A DNA stretch of 59,217 nt from contig QBLU01000015.1 in the NCBI GenBank assembly GCA_003241875.1, forward strand, positions 1-59,217, in the 5' to 3' direction. The DNA is from Alphaproteobacteria bacterium. GTDB lineage: Bacteria; Pseudomonadota; Alphaproteobacteria; Sphingomonadales; Sphingomonadaceae. Below the pieces are notes generated by a model. The model ran no database searches. It saw nothing but the letters and a program-made list of their open reading frames with translations, and was not told the DNA's origin. Position 1 is the first letter of the stretch. The number at the start of each line of letters is the position of its first letter. Of this stretch, positions 18,227 to 27,184 are shown piece after piece. The translations under genes and the position numbers were made by a program.

Positions 18227-19681
18227 ATGTGCAGGCCGGCGCAATCTGCGAGGCCCCGTCGGGGCGGACTCGTGCTGGCCGTGATCGGGCTGCTCATGGG
18301 TGGTCTTACCACGCCGGCACAGGCGGCCGGGCATGTGTCGACGGCCGCTCTCAAGTTTCGCGACGGCCATCGGGAGGCGGCGATCGCGCGGCGTGCCGAA
18401 CTCCGGCAGCGGCTGCAAAGCGGTCTGGCCGTCATCACCAGTGCCGACCGGTCGCAGCCCAATCTCTACGAAGGCTATACCGAAGATACCGAGAACAAGG
18501 ATTTCGTCTTCCTGACCGGCATCTACGACGCCGATCCGCCGGGCCATGTCCTCGTCATCAACCCGAGGGGCGAACGCTACCAGGAGGTTCTCTACACCGA
18601 CATGGCGCCAGCCGAGGCGACACGCCTGTCGGGTATCGAGCACGTCTTCCCCCGTGCCCGCTTCCTCGAGCATCTGAGCAGCGCGCTGACCGATTATCGC
18701 AACCTGCGCATCACCCAGCAGCGTTTCAAGGAAGTCGCGAGCGATTACGCCCGCGGCTGGGCGGGCAAGGACAAGCTGCTCTGGGTCAATTACCCGCGGT
18801 TCGACAACCTCAACGAGCCGATGAGCCCGCGGCTTGCCTTTGTCGACAGGGTGCGCGCCGCGACCAGCGAGGTTGTTGTCCGGGATGCCGGCGACGTGCT
18901 CGATCCGATGCGGATGGTGCTGGACCCGTTCGCGCGCAAGAACCTCGACCGCGCGATCGCGATCACCGGCCTTGGCCTTCAGGAAGGCATGAAGATAGCC
19001 AAGCCCGGCCTGACGACGTTGCAGGTCATGCAATCGATGGATTATCTCTATCGCTTGCACGGGGCGACGCTGGGTTTTTTGACCGGTGTGTCGGTGGCGA
19101 GCAACCTCGACGGGAAGCTGAAATGGGAGACGCATGCCGAGGAAGAGGCGGCCCGCAAGGGTGACGCACGCATCCTGCCGGGGGGGCTCGTCCACTTCGA
19201 TACCGGGGCAGCGATGAACCATTACAGCGCCGACATCCAGCGGACGGTGCCGGCCGACGGGACGTTCACGCCCGAACAGCGGCGAGTCTACCAGGGCGTC
19301 CTCGACGTGCAGAAGGCGGTGATCGCTGCGGTGAAGCCCGGCGTCACCTGGCAGGCGCTACAGGACATCGCGATGCGCGAGCTGCGCAAGAAGGGCGGCT
19401 GGGACGAAAGCTATACCTACGGGATCGGCCACTTCATCGGCATGGAGGTCCACGAGCACGGCGATTACGTCGGGCCGCTGCAACCCGGCATGGTGCTTGC
19501 CATCGAGCAGGGCGCCGTTTTCGACGGTACGCGGGTCGCCTTCGAGGACAATGTCCTGGTGACGAAGAGCGGCCATGAGTGGCTGACACGCTTCATTCCC
19601 ATCGAGATCGACGAGGTCGAAGCGCTGCGCCGCAAGCCCTTGTTGCTGCAGCCGCAAGCCCTGGTGGACGTCTTGCCCTGA
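18227..19681 (+). CDS. Exported M24 family metallopeptidase (Xaa-Pro peptidase-like)
   Basis: The 484-residue product has a signal peptide (RRGGLVLAVIGLLMGGLTTPAQA). It shows the aminopeptidase P pattern: an N-terminal creatinase-like domain, then metal ligands in HFDTGAAMNHYSADIQRT (two Asp), GIGHFIGMEVHEHG (His), AIEQGAVF (Glu) and AFEDNVLV (Glu). It probably trims proline-containing peptides in the periplasm. AAGGAGG at 18214-18220 ends six bases before the ATG at 18227, so this start is preferred over the in-frame ATG at 18209, which precedes the Shine-Dalgarno. It is likely co-transcribed with the propeller gene. Confidence 0.9.
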   Translation: MCRPAQSARPRRGGLVLAVIGLLMGGLTTPAQAAGHVSTAALKFRDGHREAAIARRAELRQRLQSGLAVITSADRSQPNLYEGYTEDTENKDFVFLTGIYDADPPGHVLVINPRGERYQEVLYTDMAPAEATRLSGIEHVFPRARFLEHLSSALTDYRNLRITQQRFKEVASDYARGWAGKDKLLWVNYPRFDNLNEPMSPRLAFVDRVRAATSEVVVRDAGDVLDPMRMVLDPFARKNLDRAIAITGLGLQEGMKIAKPGLTTLQVMQSMDYLYRLHGATLGFLTGVSVASNLDGKLKWETHAEEEAARKGDARILPGGLVHFDTGAAMNHYSADIQRTVPADGTFTPEQRRVYQGVLDVQKAVIAAVKPGVTWQALQDIAMRELRKKGGWDESYTYGIGHFIGMEVHEHGDYVGPLQPGMVLAIEQGAVFDGTRVAFEDNVLVTKSGHEWLTRFIPIEIDEVEALRRKPLLLQPQALVDVLP

Positions 19682-19765
19682 ACCGCCGCCTTCAAGCTGC
19701 GCGGGTGTTTCGGCTCCGCGCGAATGGAGCTGGCGGCTGGTCGATGACGCAGAGGCTCCACATGC

Positions 19766-20242
19766 TCAGCGACCCGCGCCACCGGCCGGACATGAACCGA
19801 TGCGGCGGCCGCTGTCGCGACCGCGGAAATTGATCATGACCTCAGCGGACTGCGCCTGGCCCGAGAAGTTGAAGTCGTAGCCATTCGCGTCATAGCGACC
19901 TGAGCCGTCGACGCGGAGGGCGGGGTAGCGGCTGTCCTTGCACTCGCCCGCTGCCGTGACCGTCCCGCTTGCCATTTCATAGCGGGAAAAGCGGCACTGA
20001 ACGGCCTTGCTGGCGAGCAGGAAGCTTCGTGGATCCGCGAAATCCGAAGCGGTGTGGCACATCCGATACGGTGGTGGCGATGGCAGCATGCTTTGCGCCT
20101 GGTCGGCGATCAGCGCGGAGCCATTCACCTCGTCGACGACATAAACGACGGTATGCTCCCACAGCCCTGGCAACGGCACAGGCGCGGGCGCTGCCGCCAA
20201 CAGGATCGGCAGCAGGACGAGGGGTTTGGTGATGCGGCGCAT
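19766..20242 (-). CDS. DUF3617-type exported protein
   Basis: The 158-residue product has an N-terminal signal peptide (LVLLPILLAAAPAPVPLPG), then the DUF3617-like opening PGLWEHTVVY. Two Cys residues (MCHTASD and VQCRFSRYE) and a C-terminal GYDFNFSGQ segment follow. DUF3617 proteins are small periplasmic proteins of unknown function. AGGA lies about six bases before the ATG at 20242. The gene is downstream of the ABC exporter gene on the same strand with a 73-base gap and may share its transcript. Confidence 0.75.
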   Translation of the reverse strand: MRRITKPLVLLPILLAAAPAPVPLPGLWEHTVVYVVDEVNGSALIADQAQSMLPSPPPYRMCHTASDFADPRSFLLASKAVQCRFSRYEMASGTVTAAGECKDSRYPALRVDGSGRYDANGYDFNFSGQAQSAEVMINFRGRDSGRRIGSCPAGGAGR

Positions 20243-20315
20243 GATGATCCTAACGCGCGAACCGGCGTGATCGCCTGCCGTGTCGGGGCCTCGTGTCGCC
20301 GCCGCCGCCGTGCCG

Positions 20316-22193
20316 TCATCGATAGCCTGCAGCCTGGAGTTCGAACAGATCCGCATAGCGCCCGCCCGCCGCGAGCAGCGCCTCGTGCGTGCCTGATGCC
20401 TCCACGTGACCATTGTTCAGCACCAGGATGCGATCGGCCATGCGGACGCTTGAAAATCGGTGCGAGATCAGCACCGCGGAGCGCCCGGCGCTCAGTTCGC
20501 GGAAGCGCTGGAACACCTCATATTCGGCGCGGGCGTCGAGGGCGGCCGTCGGCTCGTCGAGGATCAGCACCTCGGCGTCGCGCATATAGGCACGGGCGAT
20601 CGCCATCTTCTGCCATTCGCCCCCTGACAGGTCGACGCCGTTGCGAAAGCGCTTGCCGATCATCTGGTCGTAGCCGTCGGGCAGCTTGGCGACGACGCCA
20701 TCGGCGAGCGAGGCGGCAGCAGCGGCTTCGATGCGTCCGCGGTCGTCCCGCGCGTCGATACGCCCAACCGCGATGTTGTCGGCCGCCGGCAGGTTGTAGC
20801 GCACGAAATCCTGGAAAATTACGCCGATCGCTGCGCGCAGCGCTTCGAGGTCGTAGTCGCGCAGATCCTGCCCGTCGAGCAGGATGCGACCTTCGACGGG
20901 GTCGTAGAGCCGGGCAAGGAGCTTCACGAGCGTGGTCTTGCCGGCGCCGTTTTCGCCAACCAGGGCCAGCACCTCGCCGGGCGCCAGGGTGAAGGACAGA
21001 TGCCGCACCGCCCATCGTTCGGCTGCCGGGTAGCGGAAGCCGACGTTCTCGAAGACAAAGCCCTGCCGTATCGGAGACGGGAAGGGCAGCGCGTTCTCGG
21101 GTGAACGGATGCCGGGCACGGTCCTGAAAAAGGAGAAGAGATCGTCTATATAAAGGGCTTGTCCTGCCGTTGCCGAAAAGCCTGTCAGCAGTCCCTGCAA
21201 CAGCCCGCGCAGCCGCAGGAACGAAGCCGCCAGGAAGGTCAAGTCGCCGATCGACAGCGAGCCGGTGACCGCGCGCCAGGCAATATAGGCATAGGCGCCG
21301 TAATAGGCGATCGTGCCCAGGCCGGCGAAGCCGGCGCCCCATAGCGCGCGGCGCGTCGCGAGCCGGCGAGTAGCATCGTAGGTGTCGACCGCGATCGTGC
21401 GGTAGCGATCGATCAGGAACCGGCTCAGGCCGAAGATCTTGACCTCCTTGGCCGTGTCCACGCTCGCGGCCACTTGTCGGACATAGTCCAGCTCGCGTCG
21501 CTGCGGTGTCCGGACGTAGCTGAGCGCATAGCTCAGCGCACTGAAGTGCGTCTCGCCCAGGAACGAAGGCACGAGGGCAACGGCGAGCAACACGATCAGC
21601 CAGGGCGCGTAGACCACGAGACCGGCGGCAAAGCTGATCACCGTGACGATGTCCTGCACCTGTCCGAACAGCTGGCCGATCAGCGACATGTGCCCGCTCG
21701 CCTGCATGCGGGCGCGATCCATCCGGTCCTGAAAGGCTGCGTCTTCGAAATCGGCGAGGTCGAGGGTGGCGGCGTGCTCCATGAGCCGAATGCTGGCGTC
21801 GTTGCTGACCAGGTCGGAAAGCAGGCCGTCGACCAGCGCAACGAGCCAGCCGAGGATATCGGAGACGACGGCAAGGGCCAGCTCGGCCAGCAAGAGCACT
21901 TCCAGACGGCCGAGCAAGCCCGAATCGAGCCATTCGACAAGGCCCGCCGGGCGAGGCGAGAGGCCGGTCAGTCGAATGACCTCGTCGATGATCAGCTTGC
22001 CCACGAACAGGGTCGCTATCGGCAGCAGCGCGCGCACCAGACGCATGATGATGGTGGCGGCGGTAAGGAGCCGGCTGGTGCGCCAGACCATGGCAAGGAA
22101 CGGGCGCAGGTTCCGCAGCGCCCCCAACCGCTGGCGAAAGCTGGTGGGCTGGGGCGGAACGCCGCCGCCACCGGATCGTGCGACGACCGCCAT
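20316..22193 (-). CDS. ABC exporter (fused membrane and ATPase domains), peptide/lipid type
   Basis: The 625-residue half-transporter has a six-helix export domain (about 40-360) fused to an ATPase domain: Walker A GENGAGKT at 413-420, Q-loop VIFQDF, signature LSGGEWQKMAIARAY from 522, Walker B VLILDEP near 543, and switch His578 in SHRFSS. It should dimerise in the inner membrane and export a hydrophobic substrate. The EWQK signature variant and overall form resemble exporters in peptide and RiPP gene clusters, but no precursor peptide or maturation enzyme gene is recognisable nearby. Substrate unknown. It lies between the DUF3617 gene and the PQQ-type dehydrogenase, all leftward. Confidence 0.92.
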   Translation of the reverse strand: MAVVARSGGGGVPPQPTSFRQRLGALRNLRPFLAMVWRTSRLLTAATIIMRLVRALLPIATLFVGKLIIDEVIRLTGLSPRPAGLVEWLDSGLLGRLEVLLLAELALAVVSDILGWLVALVDGLLSDLVSNDASIRLMEHAATLDLADFEDAAFQDRMDRARMQASGHMSLIGQLFGQVQDIVTVISFAAGLVVYAPWLIVLLAVALVPSFLGETHFSALSYALSYVRTPQRRELDYVRQVAASVDTAKEVKIFGLSRFLIDRYRTIAVDTYDATRRLATRRALWGAGFAGLGTIAYYGAYAYIAWRAVTGSLSIGDLTFLAASFLRLRGLLQGLLTGFSATAGQALYIDDLFSFFRTVPGIRSPENALPFPSPIRQGFVFENVGFRYPAAERWAVRHLSFTLAPGEVLALVGENGAGKTTLVKLLARLYDPVEGRILLDGQDLRDYDLEALRAAIGVIFQDFVRYNLPAADNIAVGRIDARDDRGRIEAAAAASLADGVVAKLPDGYDQMIGKRFRNGVDLSGGEWQKMAIARAYMRDAEVLILDEPTAALDARAEYEVFQRFRELSAGRSAVLISHRFSSVRMADRILVLNNGHVEASGTHEALLAAGGRYADLFELQAAGYR

Positions 22194-22262
22194 TCAGGGT
22201 CGCACAGGTGACAGGATGACCTGCCACCGCCTGAACGTCCCGAAGTCGGTCATGCCAGGAGC

Positions 22263-24053
22263 TCAGCTTCCCACAGGTTCGGCAAAAGTCCCGACGAGTT
22301 CCCCGGTCGCGATCACATGTCCCGCCATCGCCGCGGCCAGTTGGTCGCGTGTCGCGCCCAGCGGCAGGTCCAGCATGCGGTCGAGCGCAACGACCTGGAA
22401 GTGATAGGGATGCGGCCGATCGCCCTTGGGCGGACGCGGGCCGTACCAGCCGACCGTGCCGCGCGACGTGGCGCCTTGCATGATGCCTTCCAGCGGCCCG
22501 CCGGTCAGCCGGTCGCGTTCCTGCAATCCTGCGGGCAATCGGGTCGTCGCGGCTGGAATGTTCCATGCAGTCCAGTGGACGACCGGGCGCGCGGAACCGG
22601 CCGGATCCTCGACCACGATCGCGTAGGATCTTGCGCCGGGTACCGCCGCCCAGGACACGTCCGGCGAAAATCCGAGGCCATATTCGCTGTGTTCGCGCGG
22701 GATTGCGCCATTGGCCCGAATTGCCGCCGCGGACACCGCAATAGCGCCGCCGGGTCCTGGCTGCGCCTTCAGGCGCTGCAGCAGCAACAGCTGGACATTC
22801 GCGCCGCGCGCCGCCTGCTCGAGCATCGGCCCCGCGGGCGGGTCGTATGCTGCCGCCGACCCGTGCGCGTTATCGAAGCTGATCCGGTACAAGACACCAT
22901 TCGCATCGTCGGCCAGGATCAGCGATCCGTCGCGCATCACGGCCAGGCCGCTGGGCCGACCATAGTGGCTGCGACCATCCGTGCTCATGAACCCGGTCAG
23001 GAACGGTTCGATCCGCGTCGCTTGTCCGTCGCCGCCGAAGCGGACACGCACGATTTCATAGCCAGACGCCGGTTTGCGATTCCAGCTCCCGCGCATCGCC
23101 ACAAAGGCATCGCCGCCCACGTCCGGCCCAAAGCCGCCACCGGGATGGAACGCCCACTGCATGCCGGCCGCGTGCGCCGTGTACATCAGAGCCGGGTTCC
23201 GTGACGCCGCGGCCCATTGGGCAGCCGATAGACCGCCGGGGGGCTCGTCCTGAGGATTGCGCTTGCCGTCCTCGAACACATAGGGCCAACCGTAACGCGC
23301 GCCGCGCTCGATCCTGTTTACCTCCTCGCGCTGAAGGTCATTGCCAAGCCAGTCGATCCCCTGGTCCCATCCCCAGAGTTCGCCGGTGCGCGGATGCCAG
23401 CCGAAGCCGATCGTATTGCGCAGCCCGGACGCCCAGACCGTCCGGCTCTTGCCATCCAGGCTGGCGCGGATCAGGGCTGCGTTCTCCTGGCTCGACTCGT
23501 CGCATGCGTTACAGGTGGAGCCCGCGCTGATGTAGAGCATCTCGTCGGGCCCGACGGCGAGCGTGCGGTTCAGATGCTGGCCCGCATCCGGAAGATCGTC
23601 GATGAGGGTTTCGACGCGGCCGATGCCGCCATCGGGCAGGAGCGGGGCTCGAAACACCTCGCGAGCGGTCATGAAATAGAGTTGCCCACCGTGGATCGTC
23701 AGGCCGTGGAGGCCCGGCCGATTGACCACCGGAACCGGTGGCCCGTCAGCCCGGCCGTCGCCATTGCGGTCCACAAGGCGGATGATGTCGGCTTCCGACC
23801 GGCGGCTGACATAGATGGCGCCGTCGGGTGCCACCGCGATCATGCGAGCATTGCCCAGGCCTTGCGCCCACACCGACACGCGATAACCGCGCGGCACCTT
23901 CAGTTGCGAAACGAAGTCGCTGTCCGGCTTGATCGGCGTGAGTTCATTGAACCACGCCCGGACGGGCAGCTTGTCGTTGTCCTCCGGGCTGCTCTGGCCG
24001 ACCGCGGGAGCCGCCATGAGGAGTAACAAGGTTGCGAGCGGGACAAGCTGCAT
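22263..24053 (-). CDS. PQQ-dependent sugar dehydrogenase (sorbosone type) fused to a YbhB/PEBP domain
   Basis: The 596-residue exported protein has a signal peptide (LVPLATLLLLMAAPAVG). A six-bladed propeller of the soluble glucose/sorbosone dehydrogenase type spans roughly 40-425, with typical RNTIGFGWHP, WGWDQGIDWLGND and GARYGWPY segments. The C-terminal 150 residues form a phosphatidylethanolamine-binding (YbhB/YbcL) domain, with DVSWAAVPGARSYAIVVEDP, VHWTAWNIP and GWYGPRPPKGDRPHPYHF. The propeller should oxidise an aldose or sorbosone with PQQ in the periplasm; the PEBP role is unknown. The ATG at 24053, preceded by GGAG, is chosen because the signal peptide starts there. The fusion is the notable feature. 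Confidence 0.87.
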   Translation of the reverse strand: MQLVPLATLLLLMAAPAVGQSSPEDNDKLPVRAWFNELTPIKPDSDFVSQLKVPRGYRVSVWAQGLGNARMIAVAPDGAIYVSRRSEADIIRLVDRNGDGRADGPPVPVVNRPGLHGLTIHGGQLYFMTAREVFRAPLLPDGGIGRVETLIDDLPDAGQHLNRTLAVGPDEMLYISAGSTCNACDESSQENAALIRASLDGKSRTVWASGLRNTIGFGWHPRTGELWGWDQGIDWLGNDLQREEVNRIERGARYGWPYVFEDGKRNPQDEPPGGLSAAQWAAASRNPALMYTAHAAGMQWAFHPGGGFGPDVGGDAFVAMRGSWNRKPASGYEIVRVRFGGDGQATRIEPFLTGFMSTDGRSHYGRPSGLAVMRDGSLILADDANGVLYRISFDNAHGSAAAYDPPAGPMLEQAARGANVQLLLLQRLKAQPGPGGAIAVSAAAIRANGAIPREHSEYGLGFSPDVSWAAVPGARSYAIVVEDPAGSARPVVHWTAWNIPAATTRLPAGLQERDRLTGGPLEGIMQGATSRGTVGWYGPRPPKGDRPHPYHFQVVALDRMLDLPLGATRDQLAAAMAGHVIATGELVGTFAEPVGS

Positions 24054-24451
24054 GAACGGCTCCGGTTCGGTTGCTCCGCTACAATGCTTGGCCCGTGGTT
24101 GCGCTCCCAAGCAAGTGTGTCCGGGATGCAGGCGCGTTGGCGGACCGCCGGCCGTGGCGGCTTTCGGCAACACCTGTCGCTGCGGCGTCAGATGGACGTT
24201 TGGCCCGATGACCTCGTGTGTCGAGGCGGCGTACCAGCTGCGGCCTGCCGCCTGCCCGCTGTCCTCCATGGCGGGCCAGAAAGGCAAGGCAGAACGCGCT
24301 GACGTCCGGCAAGCACATGGCCAGCGCGACAATACGCCCGCCGCATCCGCTGCGGGCCCGGGCTGGGCAACAAGCTTTGGTTCGAATAAGCACGGAGCCC
24401 CGGGTCCGCTCAGCGGTTCCTTCACGACCATGCCTCGCCGGAAAGTCGTTT
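24054..24451. other. Divergent intergenic region before the desaturase
   Basis: About 400 bases separate the divergent dehydrogenase and desaturase genes. Open frames cross it on both strands but none has a ribosome-binding site or recognisable domain. It presumably contains two promoters; none could be assigned with confidence. Confidence 0.4.
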
Positions 24452-25465
24452 GTGCCTGCTCTCCCTACCTGCTCCGGCACCAATCCGCGGGCGCTCGCAA
24501 ACGAAATCGCCAAGTTCCGGCAACCGGTCCAGTCCCGCAGTCTTTTCGAGCTGGCGGTGACGGTCGTACCCTTTGCTGCGCTCTGGGCCCTGATCGCTGC
24601 GGCGCTCGACGCCGGTCAGTGGCTGGGTCTGCTGCTGGCGGTGCCGGCCGGCGCATTCCTCCTCAGGATGTTCCTGATTCAGCATGATTGTGGGCATGGC
24701 GCGTTTTTCCGTCGGCAGGGGAACAACGACTGGCTCGGCCGCATCCTCGGGGTGATCACGCTTACGCCCTATGACTATTGGCGCCGTTCGCACGCTGTCC
24801 ACCATGCCACCACGGGCAATCTCGATGCGCGGGGCGTGGGTGATATCGACACCCTGACGGTTGCCGAATTTCAGCGCCTCGGTCGCCCGCGCCGCATCCT
24901 CTATCGGCTCTACCGCCATCCGATTGTCCTGTTCGGGATCGGCCCCGCCTATATCTTCCTGCTGCAGCACCGGCTGCCGGTCGGCATGATGAAAAAGGGA
25001 TGGCGGCCCTGGCTGAGTGCACTGGGGACCAACGCGGGTATCGCTCTGGTCGCTGGCGGGCTGATCTGGGGCATGGGGCTTCGCCTGTTTCTTCTCGTCC
25101 ACCTGCCGATTACCCTCGTCGCGGCGTCGGTCGGCGTCTGGCTTTTCTATGTTCAGCACCAGTTCGAGCGGACGCATTGGGCTGGCGGCGATGATTGGTC
25201 GTTTCACAAGGCGGCACTGCACGGAAGTTCGCATTATGACCTCCCGCGCGTGTTGCGCTGGTTCACCGCCAACGGCGGCGCCCACCATATCCACCATCTC
25301 GCCAGCAGGATCCCATTCTATCGCTTGCCGGAAGTGCTCCGCCACGTCCCCGCGCTTGCCCAGACTGGCCGCGTGAGCCTGTCCGAAAGTGTCGCTGCGG
25401 TGAGGTTGACCCTGTGGGACGAGGAAAAGCGCCGGCTGGTCTCCTTTGCAGAAGCCAGCAACTGA
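24452..25465 (+). CDS. Membrane fatty acid desaturase (DesA/acyl-lipid type)
   Basis: The 337-residue membrane protein has four or more hydrophobic segments and the three histidine boxes of di-iron desaturases: HDCGHG, HAVHH and HHIHH. It resembles acyl-lipid omega-6/delta-12 desaturases that introduce a double bond into membrane fatty acids using O2. The GTG at 24452 (about eight bases after GGAAAG) gives a normal N-terminus; the frame is open further upstream, but that part lacks desaturase features. It is the last gene before the island's right end and stands alone. Confidence 0.9.
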   Translation: MPALPTCSGTNPRALANEIAKFRQPVQSRSLFELAVTVVPFAALWALIAAALDAGQWLGLLLAVPAGAFLLRMFLIQHDCGHGAFFRRQGNNDWLGRILGVITLTPYDYWRRSHAVHHATTGNLDARGVGDIDTLTVAEFQRLGRPRRILYRLYRHPIVLFGIGPAYIFLLQHRLPVGMMKKGWRPWLSALGTNAGIALVAGGLIWGMGLRLFLLVHLPITLVAASVGVWLFYVQHQFERTHWAGGDDWSFHKAALHGSSHYDLPRVLRWFTANGGAHHIHHLASRIPFYRLPEVLRHVPALAQTGRVSLSESVAAVRLTLWDEEKRRLVSFAEASN

Positions 25466-25785
25466 CGACGGCGGTATCAGGCCGTGAACTCATAAATGAC
25501 GTGACGGCACGGATAACCCTTGCCTTCATAGCCTCGACTTGCGGGCTATCACGGCAGCGCTGGGTGCGATTTCCGGTGATGCTCTGCGATCATGACTAGT
25601 TTAACGATAGGAGGGCGTCACATCCCTCCAGACGGTCTGCGCTGCGCTATGATTACCAGCGATTATCGGCGGAAACGATTTGTCCGATTATTGGCAAGGG
25701 CTGAGGTCGGGCGTTCGATCCTCCCCGACCGCATTATCCGGCGGACGATCCAGCCCAGCGGCCTGGCACGGGCTATTCCGCGGCC
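25466..25785. other. Non-coding right flank of the island
   Basis: These 320 bases hold no supported gene. They contain a locally lower-GC patch (around 25590-25610), a small hairpin GGAGGG/CCCTCC (25610-25615 and 25624-25629) and the tRNA-Thr 3' remnant at 25691-25742. Confidence 0.5.
25691..25742 (+). repeat. Degenerate tRNA-Thr 3'-half duplicate (putative attachment-site remnant)
   Basis: These 52 bases align with 7716-7766 with about six substitutions and one inserted G. The match runs from the anticodon loop (TTGGCAA against TTGGTAA) through the variable region and T-arm (GGGCGTTCGATCCTCCCCGAC) to the 3' end and six bases beyond (ATCCGGC). No D-arm or 5' acceptor sequence precedes it. 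T-arm and acceptor pairs are broken, so it cannot be a functional tRNA. Confidence 0.75.
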
Positions 25786-27066
25786 ATGTTCACCATGAAG
25801 ACACTGGCCGCGCGGTGGTTCGCCATTCCCCTGTGGCAGCGGATCCTGGCAGCGCTGGTGCTCGGCGCGGTCACCGGTTGGCTGATGGGCCCGGCGGCGA
25901 CGCAGCTGCAATGGGTCGGCGACCTGTTCATCCGCATGATCCAGATGTTGATCGTGCCGCTGGTGTTCGTGACGCTGGTATCGGGTGTGGCAGCGATGGC
26001 GGCGCCTGCCAAGCTCGGCTCGATCGGGCTGAAGGCGATGGCGCTTTACCTGGGCACGACCTTCATCGCGATCCTGTTCGGGCTGGCGGGAGCGTTGATC
26101 CTGCAACCGGGGCGAGGGGTGACGCTCGACGGGGCGGCCGCGTTCGACACGGTGGCAGCGCCGGTGCCGCTGGGCGAGCGATTGATGGCGATCGTTCCCG
26201 AAAATGTCTTTGCCGCTTTTGCCGCGGGGGACATCCTCGCGATCATCTTCTTCGGCGTGCTGCTTGGCGTCGGGCTGTTGCTGGCGGGCGATGCGGCAAA
26301 GCCGCTGGCACGGCTGTTCGCGGCAGGCTCCTCGGTGATGCTGGTCGTGGCGCAGATCGTCATGGAAGTCGCGCCGTTCGGGGTCTTCGCGCTGGTCGCG
26401 TCGGCGATGGGAAGCACGGGGCCGTCGGCGTTCGTCACGGTCTTTCTACTGGTCATCGTCGTCTATGTCGGCGGGCTGGCGCACATGATCATCACCCATG
26501 CCGGCATGGTGCGGCTGCTGGCGGGCCGGTCGCCCGGGTTCTTCTTCGGCGCCGCGCGGGAGGCGCAGCTGCTCGCCTATTCGACGAGTTCGAGCGCGGC
26601 AACGTTGCCTGCGACCCTCAAGGCCGCCGAGACGGGCCTGCATATCAGCCCTGCCGTCGCATCATCGGTGATCCCGCTGGGCGCCACGATCAACATGGAT
26701 GGCACGGCGCTGTATGTCGCCGCCGTCGCGGTGTTCGCGGCGCAGATCTTCGGCGTGCCGCTGGGTATCGGCGATTACGCCGCCATCGCCCTGACCACCG
26801 TGCTCGTCTCGATCGGCACGGCATCGGTGCCATCGGCTTCGCTGTTCCTGATGGCGGCGGTGCTTGACGTCATCGGCATCTCGCCCGAACAGACCGCCCT
26901 CGTCATCGGCTTCCTGCTGCCCTTCGACCGGATCCTCGACATGTGGCGTACGGTCATCAACGTGACGGGCGACCTTGCCGTCGCGACCTGCGTCGCTGCG
27001 ATGGAGGGCGAACTGGACGTTGCGCCGCCTGGCGCTGCCGATACGGTGCCGGCTGTGGACCGATAA
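25786..27066 (+). CDS. Dicarboxylate/amino acid:cation symporter (DAACS/GltP family)
   Basis: The 426-residue inner-membrane transporter of the SLC1-like fold shows the serine-rich hairpin AYSTSSSAATLPATL near 265-280, the NMDGTALY motif of TM7 near 305 and IGTASVPSASLF of hairpin 2. These motifs bind the acidic substrate and cations. It imports glutamate/aspartate or C4-dicarboxylates; the specificity cannot be fixed here. The start is either 25786 or the ATG nine bases on. It is the first gene right of the island and stands before tatABC. Confidence 0.94.
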   Translation: MFTMKTLAARWFAIPLWQRILAALVLGAVTGWLMGPAATQLQWVGDLFIRMIQMLIVPLVFVTLVSGVAAMAAPAKLGSIGLKAMALYLGTTFIAILFGLAGALILQPGRGVTLDGAAAFDTVAAPVPLGERLMAIVPENVFAAFAAGDILAIIFFGVLLGVGLLLAGDAAKPLARLFAAGSSVMLVVAQIVMEVAPFGVFALVASAMGSTGPSAFVTVFLLVIVVYVGGLAHMIITHAGMVRLLAGRSPGFFFGAAREAQLLAYSTSSSAATLPATLKAAETGLHISPAVASSVIPLGATINMDGTALYVAAVAVFAAQIFGVPLGIGDYAAIALTTVLVSIGTASVPSASLFLMAAVLDVIGISPEQTALVIGFLLPFDRILDMWRTVINVTGDLAVATCVAAMEGELDVAPPGAADTVPAVDR

Positions 27067-27184
27067 GGCTTCGTCGGTGCCGGCGTGCGTCGCCACGGCC
27101 CGACGCATGACGCTGGCCTCGCCTTGGCAATCGGGGTAAAGCTGCCCACATCAACGCTCCCGTCCGTTTTACAAGGGTACTGCC

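Noticed and set aside
7827-25556. Short match (GGGC[C/T]ATCACGGCAGC) near both ends of the island, at 7828-7842 and 25543-25557, as a second attachment repeat
   Set aside because: Only about 15 bases match, with no flanking similarity and different spacing from the tRNA copies; chance cannot be excluded.
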